Positions 17,840-23,018 of a DNA stretch of 23,018 nucleotides are shown in pieces; position 1 is the first letter of the stretch; the number at the start of each line of letters is the position of its first letter. The position numbers were made by a program, and so were the translations under genes. The notes beneath the pieces are model-generated. The model did not search any database, was not told where the DNA came from, and saw only the letters and a list, made by a program, of their open reading frames with translations. The DNA lies in contig CAAGIU010000453.1 in assembly GCA_900770015.1 (NCBI GenBank), forward strand, positions 1 to 23,018. Reading direction: 5' to 3'. The stretch is from an uncultured Oscillospiraceae bacterium. Its GTDB lineage: Bacteria > Bacillota_A > Clostridia > Oscillospirales > Oscillospiraceae.

Positions 17840-18148
17840 TTAACCTTCGAAGTCTGCTTCGTCCGCGATGGGAGCTGCTTCCGCAGCCTCAGGTTCCTGG
17901 GCAGGCTCTTCGGCGGGAGCCTCTGCGGGCTCTTCCTCGGCAAAATCTTCGACGCCGGCAGCAGGTGCGGTATCCGCAGGGGCGTTGTCCACAGTGGCGG
18001 TCACATCCACAGTGACGGTGGAGATTTTCTCCCAGATATCCTTGGCCCATGCGACAATCTTATCGCCGTAGGTTGCAATGATGTAAACAGCGCCGGCAAC
18101 GGCTGCCAGGGCAGTAAGGACTTTTACAATCGCATTGATGGTTTTCAT
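17840..18148 (-). CDS. Small membrane-anchored acidic protein
   Basis: A 102-residue protein: a short basic N terminus, one hydrophobic helix (about residues 7-27, IVKVLTALAAVAGAVYIIATY), a short amphipathic stretch to about 50, then a tail of Ala, Glu and Pro (residues 56-102) with very few basic residues. The tail is probably disordered. The ribosome binding site is AGGAGG, 6 bases before the ATG, and a sigma-A promoter lies 37 bases further up, so it is well expressed on its own. It has no cysteine or lipobox. I do not recognise a named family, although the pattern of one helix plus a low-complexity acidic tail is frequent in Clostridia. The function is unknown. Confidence 0.8.
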   Translation of the reverse strand: MKTINAIVKVLTALAAVAGAVYIIATYGDKIVAWAKDIWEKISTVTVDVTATVDNAPADTAPAAGVEDFAEEEPAEAPAEEPAQEPEAAEAAPIADEADFEG

Positions 18149-18184
18149 TTTTTACCTCCTGATGGTAATTTCTTGAATGTATAT

Positions 18185-18213
18185 AGTATATCCATAGTAA
18201 GGGAAAAAAGCAA
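18185..18213 (-). promoter_or_regulatory. Sigma-A promoter of the small acidic membrane protein
   Basis: On the minus strand, TTGCTT (18208-18213), a 17-base spacer and TATACT (18185-18190). It lies just upstream of AGGAGG and the ATG at 18148. Confidence 0.75.
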
Positions 18214-18281
18214 CAGAAAATTTGCAAAAATGCAGGAAAGCACAAACTCAGTCTGAGTAAGCTGTTTGATTCGGAGTATCG

Positions 18282-19079
18282 CTATACATAATGGTAAAGG
18301 CCTCTGACACTGACTTCACCGGAGGAAACCGCTTCCACCGATCCGTCGGTAAAAGCCACAATCAAACCGCCGTTTTCATCCACATCCAAGGCTTTCCCGT
18401 AACGTACCGATTCCCCGCGGACAACGCTGACCTCCTGTCCGATGGTAATGCAGTTCTTTCTGTAGCGTTCCATGATGGCATGGCGCTCTGGAAGCAGAAT
18501 GTCATTCATTCCCGCAAGCGCCTCGATCACCGCTGCCGCAACGGCTGCCCGGTCAATTTCCTTCCCGCTCACCATGGCAAGAGACCCTGCCATATCCCGG
18601 ATCTCCTCAGGGAAGTCTTCGGGACTCTGGGTACAGTTGATGCCGATGCCGATGATGGCGCAGTCGATCTGCTGTCCGGTCCCAAAAACCATTTCCGTCA
18701 GAATTCCCGCCAGCTTGCGCTTCCGGCAGACAATATCATTGGTCCACTTGATTCCCGGCCGGATTCCGACGACGGATTCGATGGCATCACAGACGGCATT
18801 GCCGACGGCACAGGTCAGATGCATCAGTTGATCCGGAGGGCTGGAGGGCCGGAGTAGCATACTCAGGTAGATCCCCTCATCCGGCGGGGAAAGAAAGCTG
18901 CGCCCCAACCGGCCCCGTCCTCCTGTCTGATGGCCCGCAATCAGAACCGTCCCATGGGGCGCTCCCTGGGCTGCCATCTGTTTCAGAACATCATTGGTGG
19001 AGGTGATGGTTGGTTCATAGTGGATGGATTCCCGCCAGGGATACTCGTCAGATAAGTACTTTAGAATTCTGTCCTTCAT
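18282..19079 (-). CDS. birA: Biotin--protein ligase, monofunctional
   Basis: A 265-residue cytoplasmic enzyme that joins biotin to carboxylase carrier domains through biotinyl-AMP. The catalytic core shows STND (27-30), the biotin loop GRGRLGR (54-60), KWTND (111-115; KWPND in many members) and KLAGILTE with the catalytic Lys (122). A BPL C-terminal SH3-like domain follows (about 215-262). It lacks the N-terminal helix-turn-helix of the E. coli BirA repressor, so it should not regulate transcription. GAGG precedes the ATG at good spacing. It is the last gene of a three-gene minus-strand operon, 9 bases after the membrane E2-like gene. No biotin-accepting carrier protein is encoded in the window. 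Confidence 0.93.
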   Translation of the reverse strand: MKDRILKYLSDEYPWRESIHYEPTITSTNDVLKQMAAQGAPHGTVLIAGHQTGGRGRLGRSFLSPPDEGIYLSMLLRPSSPPDQLMHLTCAVGNAVCDAIESVVGIRPGIKWTNDIVCRKRKLAGILTEMVFGTGQQIDCAIIGIGINCTQSPEDFPEEIRDMAGSLAMVSGKEIDRAAVAAAVIEALAGMNDILLPERHAIMERYRKNCITIGQEVSVVRGESVRYGKALDVDENGGLIVAFTDGSVEAVSSGEVSVRGLYHYV

Positions 19080-19088
19080 TGCTTTGCC

Positions 19089-20504
19089 TCAGTCAATATC
19101 CGCCACAACTTCTTCCGGAGGATTGTTCAGCACCTCTGGATGGGCAATGATTCGCCGGTAGTGCTTAAAGAACGCCGCGTAATAATAGCCGTCAACGATT
19201 CTTTCGTCCAGAGAAAACTTGAAATCCACATATTTTTTCCGGACAATTGTCCCATCGTCCTGAATTTCATTTGCCTTGCGTTTGCAGCCGAAGGCGCAAA
19301 ATACGGGAAGATTGCCGAAATTGTACAGATGGTGATAAATGGGAGGAATCCCCAGGCTTCCCATGGAAGTGAAATAAATGCTGCCATGGAAGGGACTGAT
19401 TTCCAGAAGGAAAGCAGGGATCAGCCCAAAGTAATCCATCGTTTTCAGGCTCCAGACAAAGAACTTCAAGAATATCCCCGGAATCAGGATGAACGCATGG
19501 GCTGTTTTGTCAAAGGCAGAGTCCAGCGGAGCATTCTTTGCGTTTTCGATCTCATCATTTACTTTCCGGTAGACATCATATACGGTATCCCTGGGGGAAA
19601 GGTGGACTTTCACAATGGTCTCCGGCGATCTGGTGCTCATCTCTTTTTTGATGGTCAGGCAGAACTGAACATCCTCTCCATGGGTATAAACCTTCTGGCC
19701 GGAAATAAACCGATTCAGAGCAGGATATTTTGCCAGCGAACGGCAATATGCCGCAAGGAAAATATGCATGATCCCAAAATTCGCAAGGCCCTCTCTGCGC
19801 TTCTGCCGGATGTAGTGATCCAGATTGGAAATCTCAAAGGATTCTTCAAAGGAATTGGTGGCGGCATTGCGTTCCACCATGATGTAGGGGGAAACCATAT
19901 CCATGGGCGCCAGGGTTCGGATTCTGCGTCCGTCGCTTCTGTCCCCCCAGCTTCTGTGGTATTCTCCCGCCGGGTGAACCCGAATGGCAAAACAAATCAG
20001 CAGCGCACCGGAAAGCGCCAGCAAATCCGGCGTAATGAGGCGAAGCTCCTCCCAACGCAGGGAAAGGACAGCCGATTTGTGAACGTAGAGCACCGTCCCG
20101 ATGGTCATTAACAGCAGCGGAAACAGCAGCCAGACGCTTTTCTGGCGTTTTCCCGCTGTGATATCCGTATACAGAAACGCCAGAAATGCCAGGGCAATCC
20201 AGATCAGCCAGACAATCAGCTTCACCGGAATATTGCGCATTGTCCATAAAGCGCAGGATGCCGCCATCATCCATACCGGCACGGCCGTCTTATAGAATGC
20301 TTCTTCGCCGCAGACGAAAGCAAAAAGCAGATAGAGCACCGTTGCCGCAATGGGAAGAACGATCTGATTCCAGAAGCTGACATTTCCCGCACCGCCAAAC
20401 CCAAATACAAAAAACCGCATTGCAATGGACGACAGCATGCAGATAAGCATCATCCATGTCAGTGGATTCTTCCTGCTGACATACAAATGAATCTTCTTTT
20501 CCAT
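19089..20504 (-). CDS. Membrane protein fused to an E2/CAT-like acyltransferase fold
   Basis: A 471-residue protein. Residues 14-175 contain about six hydrophobic segments; residues about 190-455 resemble the catalytic domain of 2-oxoacid dehydrogenase E2 / chloramphenicol acetyltransferase. Matching points are the SLAKYPALNRF helix (256-266), SMGSLG (380-385), the NFGNLPVFCAFG strand (395-406) and the C-terminal KFSLDERIVDGYYYA. The canonical motif there is DHRxxDG; here it is DERIVDG (433-439), so the catalytic His is replaced by Glu434 while the Asp-Gly is kept. It has no lipoyl or E1/E3-binding domain. Either the domain no longer transfers acyl groups or it uses another mechanism. It lies 12 bases after the methyltransferase and 9 before birA, hence one operon. 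The ribosome binding site is weak (AGAGAAG), implying coupling. The function is unknown. Confidence 0.75.
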   Translation of the reverse strand: MEKKIHLYVSRKNPLTWMMLICMLSSIAMRFFVFGFGGAGNVSFWNQIVLPIAATVLYLLFAFVCGEEAFYKTAVPVWMMAASCALWTMRNIPVKLIVWLIWIALAFLAFLYTDITAGKRQKSVWLLFPLLLMTIGTVLYVHKSAVLSLRWEELRLITPDLLALSGALLICFAIRVHPAGEYHRSWGDRSDGRRIRTLAPMDMVSPYIMVERNAATNSFEESFEISNLDHYIRQKRREGLANFGIMHIFLAAYCRSLAKYPALNRFISGQKVYTHGEDVQFCLTIKKEMSTRSPETIVKVHLSPRDTVYDVYRKVNDEIENAKNAPLDSAFDKTAHAFILIPGIFLKFFVWSLKTMDYFGLIPAFLLEISPFHGSIYFTSMGSLGIPPIYHHLYNFGNLPVFCAFGCKRKANEIQDDGTIVRKKYVDFKFSLDERIVDGYYYAAFFKHYRRIIAHPEVLNNPPEEVVADID

Positions 20505-20516
20505 AGGTTTCTTCTC

Positions 20517-21395
20517 TCAATCCATGTTACAGCTTCTTTTTACTTCGGCGATGAAGTCGGGGTTGGTTCCGCAGCAGCCGCCCAGCAAAAGCGCGCCATT
20601 GTCCGCACATTGCTTCATGATTTCGGCAAACGCAGCAGGGGAGAGGTCGTATTCTGCCACACCTGCCCCGTTGATCACAGGATTTCCGGCATTTGGCTTG
20701 CAGATCAGGGGCAGCGAGGTATACCGGCGCAGCTTGCTCACCAGATACGGGGTCATCATATCCGCTGCCACGCAGTTAAAGCCCACTGCACAGACACCCG
20801 CTTCCTCCAGCTCTTGCAGCACCTTTCCGGCATCCGCCCCGGAGTAGAGAGAGCCATCAGGCTGCATGGTAAAGGAGATCATCACCGCTCCGGCACATTC
20901 CAGCTCCGCAGCCGTCACGATGGCTTCCGCCTCCTGAGGATACATAATGGTCTCGCCAACAAGCAGGTCGGCACCGCCGTCCACCAGACCGTGAATCTGA
21001 CGGCGGTAGTTTTCGACCATCCTGTCAAAATTGTCAGGATCCCAGCTTTCACAGTGGGCAGCCAGAGTGGCAATGTCACCGGCAATCAGGCAGCCGGGAG
21101 CAGCCTGCCGGGAAAGGGCAATGAGATCGGCGTTGACTTTCTCAACCTGATCCCCCAGCCCCACCTTCTCCAGTGCGATGGGCTGTGCCTGAAAGGTGGG
21201 CGCATAGATGATCTGGGAGCCGGCTTCAGCGTATCTTCTTTGAAGGTCCAGAATTGCCCTGGGGTTTTCCAGGACCCATTTCTCGGTGCATACCCCCTTG
21301 GGCATCCCCGCCAGCATCAGATTGGACCCGGTGGCACCATCCAGTAAATGAATGCCGGAAGCTAAGTAATCGTGAAATTCCTGCTTTGTCAGCAT
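20517..21395 (-). CDS. Homocysteine S-methyltransferase family protein
   Basis: A 292-residue cytoplasmic zinc enzyme of the MetH N-terminal/BHMT/MmuM family, which transfers a methyl group to homocysteine to make methionine. The barrel starts with LLDGATGSNL (17-26); the zinc cysteines are C208 (GFNC) and C274/C275 (GGCCGT), all present. It has no folate, cobalamin or reactivation domain, so it is either a stand-alone enzyme using a small methyl donor or the first module of a split cobalamin-dependent system. The length favours the MetH N-terminal module. AGGAGGG precedes the ATG at 21395, and a strong promoter lies upstream. It is the first gene of the operon with the E2-like membrane protein and birA. 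No SAM or B12 riboswitch is visible in the short leader. Confidence 0.9.
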   Translation of the reverse strand: MLTKQEFHDYLASGIHLLDGATGSNLMLAGMPKGVCTEKWVLENPRAILDLQRRYAEAGSQIIYAPTFQAQPIALEKVGLGDQVEKVNADLIALSRQAAPGCLIAGDIATLAAHCESWDPDNFDRMVENYRRQIHGLVDGGADLLVGETIMYPQEAEAIVTAAELECAGAVMISFTMQPDGSLYSGADAGKVLQELEEAGVCAVGFNCVAADMMTPYLVSKLRRYTSLPLICKPNAGNPVINGAGVAEYDLSPAAFAEIMKQCADNGALLLGGCCGTNPDFIAEVKRSCNMD

Positions 21396-21422
21396 ACAAT
21401 CCCTCCTTTTTCTATTCAGGAC

Positions 21423-21451
21423 ATTATATATTATTTCAGCGAAGAATGCAA
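21423..21451 (-). promoter_or_regulatory. Sigma-A promoter of the methyltransferase operon
   Basis: On the minus strand, TTGCAT (21446-21451), a 17-base spacer and a perfect TATAAT (21423-21428). The leader to the ATG is only about 20 bases, so there is no room for a riboswitch. Confidence 0.85.
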
Positions 21452-21457
21452 TATTGA

Positions 21458-21486
21458 TTGACCTTTGGGTTACAATCTGCTAATAT
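21458..21486 (+). promoter_or_regulatory. Sigma-A promoter of the M29 aminopeptidase
   Basis: TTGACC (21458-21463), a 17-base spacer and TAATAT (21481-21486). Its -35 box is only 6 bases from the -35 box of the divergent methyltransferase promoter, so the two polymerases would compete. Confidence 0.8.
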
Positions 21487-21517
21487 ACAGAAAAATACAA
21501 AAAGGAGATTATGTCGT

Positions 21518-22741
21518 ATGAATAAAACCACATTGCGCAAGTATGCCAATCTGATTGTCCGCTGCGGAGCCAACGTGCAGAAGGGGCAGACTGTTGTTAT
21601 TTATGCCGACCTGGATCAGCCGGAGTTTGTCCAGATGGTGGTGGAAGAGGCCTACAAGGCAAAGGCCGCCGAGGTCACCGTCCAGTGGAACTATCAGCCT
21701 CTGAGCAAAATCCACTACCGCTATCGTACGGTAAAGAATCTGGGCACCGTCAAGGAGTGGGAGAAAGCCCGCCAGGAATACTACTGCGAAACACTCCCTG
21801 CCCGCATCCATCTGATTTCCGAAGATCCCGACGGCATGAAGGGAATCAACATGGAGAAGGTGACCAAGGCCAGAAGAATGTCCTATCCCATTCTGAAGCC
21901 CTATATGGACCGCCGGGAAAATAAGGAGCAGTGGTGCATTGCTGCCGTCCCCGGCGCGGCCTGGGCAAGAAAGGTATTCCCCGGGATGAGAACCAGCACC
22001 GCCATGGAGAAGCTCTGGGAAGCGATCCTCTTTACCTCCCGTGTAAACGAGGACCCCATCACTGCCTGGGAGCAGCACAATGCCGACCTTGCCGCCCGCT
22101 GCAAGTATCTCAATGATCTGCATATCCGCTCCCTGCACTATACCGCCGACAACGGAACGGATTTCACCGTGGGCATGATTCCCGAAGGCCGCTTCTGCGG
22201 CGGCGGTGAAACCAGCCTGCAGAACATCTTCTTCAATCCCAACATTCCCACCGAGGAGTGCTTCATCTCCCCCAAGCGGGGAGAGGCAGAGGGTATCGTA
22301 TATTCCACCAAGCCCCTGTCCTTCCGCGGCCAGCTCATCGAGGACTTCTCCATCCGTTTTGAAAACGGCAAGGCTGTGGAAGTTCACGCCAGGACCGGGG
22401 AAGCGCTGCTGAAGCAGATGATCGAAATGGACGAGGGTGCGGCCTATCTCGGCGAGTGCGCTCTGGTGCCTCAGGCCAGTCCCATTGCCGAAAGCGGCAT
22501 CCTGTTCTACAACACCCTGTTTGATGAAAACGCCGCCTGCCACCTGGCTCTGGGCATGGGCTTTGCCGATACCATCCAGGACTTCCAGAACAAAACGCTG
22601 GAGGAATGCCGCGATCTGGGCATCAACGACTCCATGATCCACGAAGACTTCATGATCGGCTGCGACTCCATGAACATCGACGCCACCTGTGAGGACGGTA
22701 CCGTTGTGGCTATTTTCCGCAACGGCAACTGGGCATTCTGA
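21518..22741 (+). CDS. M29-family metallo-aminopeptidase
   Basis: A 407-residue cytoplasmic aminopeptidase of family M29 (AmpS/AmpT/PepS), which removes N-terminal residues from peptides using two metal ions. The ligand set is recognisable: E247 (PTEECF), E313 (YLGECALVP), H342 (DENAACHLALG), and H375 and D377 (IHEDFMIG). The spacing between E247, E313 and H342 equals that of the Thermus enzymes as I remember it. The N-terminal domain (LRKYANLIVRCGANVQKGQTVVI) is also typical. The start is the ATG at 21518 with AAAGGAG upstream; a TTG at 21458 in the same frame lies in the promoter and an out-of-frame ATG lies at 21511. It has its own promoter. A/T-rich sequence after the stop shows no convincing terminator. 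Confidence 0.94.
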   Translation: MNKTTLRKYANLIVRCGANVQKGQTVVIYADLDQPEFVQMVVEEAYKAKAAEVTVQWNYQPLSKIHYRYRTVKNLGTVKEWEKARQEYYCETLPARIHLISEDPDGMKGINMEKVTKARRMSYPILKPYMDRRENKEQWCIAAVPGAAWARKVFPGMRTSTAMEKLWEAILFTSRVNEDPITAWEQHNADLAARCKYLNDLHIRSLHYTADNGTDFTVGMIPEGRFCGGGETSLQNIFFNPNIPTEECFISPKRGEAEGIVYSTKPLSFRGQLIEDFSIRFENGKAVEVHARTGEALLKQMIEMDEGAAYLGECALVPQASPIAESGILFYNTLFDENAACHLALGMGFADTIQDFQNKTLEECRDLGINDSMIHEDFMIGCDSMNIDATCEDGTVVAIFRNGNWAF

Positions 22742-22778
22742 GTTTCTGAAAAAAGAAGCGATTTTTTGAAAAAAACAC

Positions 22779-22807
22779 TTGCAATCTGCGCCGCAATATG
22801 ATACTAT
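22779..22807 (+). promoter_or_regulatory. Sigma-A promoter of rpmE
   Basis: TTGCAA (22779-22784), a 17-base spacer and TACTAT (22802-22807). Transcription would start near 22814, leaving a leader of about 60 bases. Confidence 0.75.
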
Positions 22808-22831
22808 ATCCGAGCGATTAAAAGATTGCCA

Positions 22832-22854
22832 GGGGCAGTTATGCCCTTTAACTG
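22832..22854 (+). promoter_or_regulatory. Candidate L31 leader with two competing hairpins
   Basis: GGGCA (22833-22837) can pair with TGCCC (22842-22846) around a GTTA loop; alternatively CAGTTA (22836-22841) pairs perfectly with TAACTG (22849-22854) around a TGCCCTT loop. The two folds share bases and exclude each other. Firmicutes rpmE genes often have autoregulatory leaders bound by L31; whether this is one is inference. Confidence 0.45.
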
Positions 22855-22874
22855 ATAAGAAAGAGGTGAACGAA

Positions 22875-23018
22875 ATGAAGGAAGGTATCCACCCCAAATA
22901 CGAACAGACCACGATCCGCTGTGCATGTGGCAACGTCTTTACGACCGGTTCCACCAAGAAGGACATTCGTGTTGAGATCTGCTCCAAGTGCCACCCTTTC
23001 TATACCGGCAAGCAGAAG
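22875..23018 (+). CDS. rpmE: 50S ribosomal protein bL31, 3' end outside window
   Basis: The first 48 codons of bL31, a small protein of the large ribosomal subunit that bridges to the small subunit. It begins MKEGIHPKY and has the cysteine pairs C16/C18 (CACGN) and C36/C39 ([11 protein letters not shown]). This is the zinc-binding C+ form of the protein, which cells can exchange for a C- paralogue under zinc shortage in many bacteria. AGAGGTG lies 7 bases before the ATG. The frame is open at the right edge; about 20 residues should remain outside the window. Confidence 0.97.
   Translation, partial: MKEGIHPKYEQTTIRCACGNVFTTGSTKKDIRVEICSKCHPFYTGKQK

Noticed and set aside
18246..18258. 13-base palindrome ACTCAGTCTGAGT downstream of birA
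   Set aside because: A one-base loop cannot form a hairpin and no promoter overlaps it; may be chance, so not called as operator or terminator.
22742..22778. A-run and T-run after the aminopeptidase as a terminator
   Set aside because: The runs flank a short GC-poor segment and do not form a stable stem.
21509..22987. 492-codon minus-strand frame opposite the aminopeptidase and rpmE
   Set aside because: It crosses two unrelated plus-strand genes and their promoter, and has no domain signature.

Overview
The window looks like a chromosomal segment of a gut-type Clostridia, most likely Oscillospiraceae or a close relative. This is inferred from the T-box-controlled alaS, the comEC-holA-rnmV-ABC-F cluster, strong AGGAGG ribosome binding sites, sigma-A promoters with 16-18 bp spacers, and an anti-sigma-like family I associate with that group. 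No rRNA, tRNA, insertion sequence, phage gene or CRISPR array is visible. Most of the window is ordinary housekeeping DNA. The first ~2.3 kb is visibly more A/T-rich and is the only accessory-looking part.

Layout. (1) Positions 1-2336 hold the 3' part of a large anti-sigma-factor-like gene, a tandem relative broken by a nonsense codon, an ECF-type promoter, a short region able to fold into a branched RNA, and a 58-codon gene. (2) Positions 2375-4895, minus strand, hold an EamA permease, a ZIP metal transporter and a HAD phosphatase. (3) Positions 5018-8132, plus strand, hold oligoendopeptidase pepF with a coupled 88-residue protein, then a divergent PaaK-like protein whose own promoter spacer contains a palindrome. 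(4) Positions 8142-11108 hold a complete alanine T-box leader, alaS and its terminator. (5) Positions 11128-16872 hold a tightly packed run, comEC-holA-rnmV-ABC-F: DNA uptake, the replication clamp loader, 5S rRNA maturation and a ribosome-associated ATPase. (6) Positions 16888-17837 hold an Mrp/Nbp35-type Fe-S carrier ATPase with a consensus promoter and a terminator. (7) Positions 17840-21395, minus strand, hold a small membrane-anchored acidic protein with its own promoter, and a three-gene operon: homocysteine S-methyltransferase, a membrane protein fused to an E2/CAT-like acyltransferase fold, and biotin-protein ligase. (8) Positions 21458-23018 hold an M29 aminopeptidase, divergent from the methyltransferase, and the start of rpmE (bL31) behind a leader with two competing hairpins.

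The best candidates for something undescribed are two. The first is the ECF promoter, structured leader and 58-residue protein next to the decayed anti-sigma gene. The second is the membrane E2-fold protein that has Glu where the catalytic His should be, encoded between a methyltransferase and a biotin ligase. Everything else fits known families.
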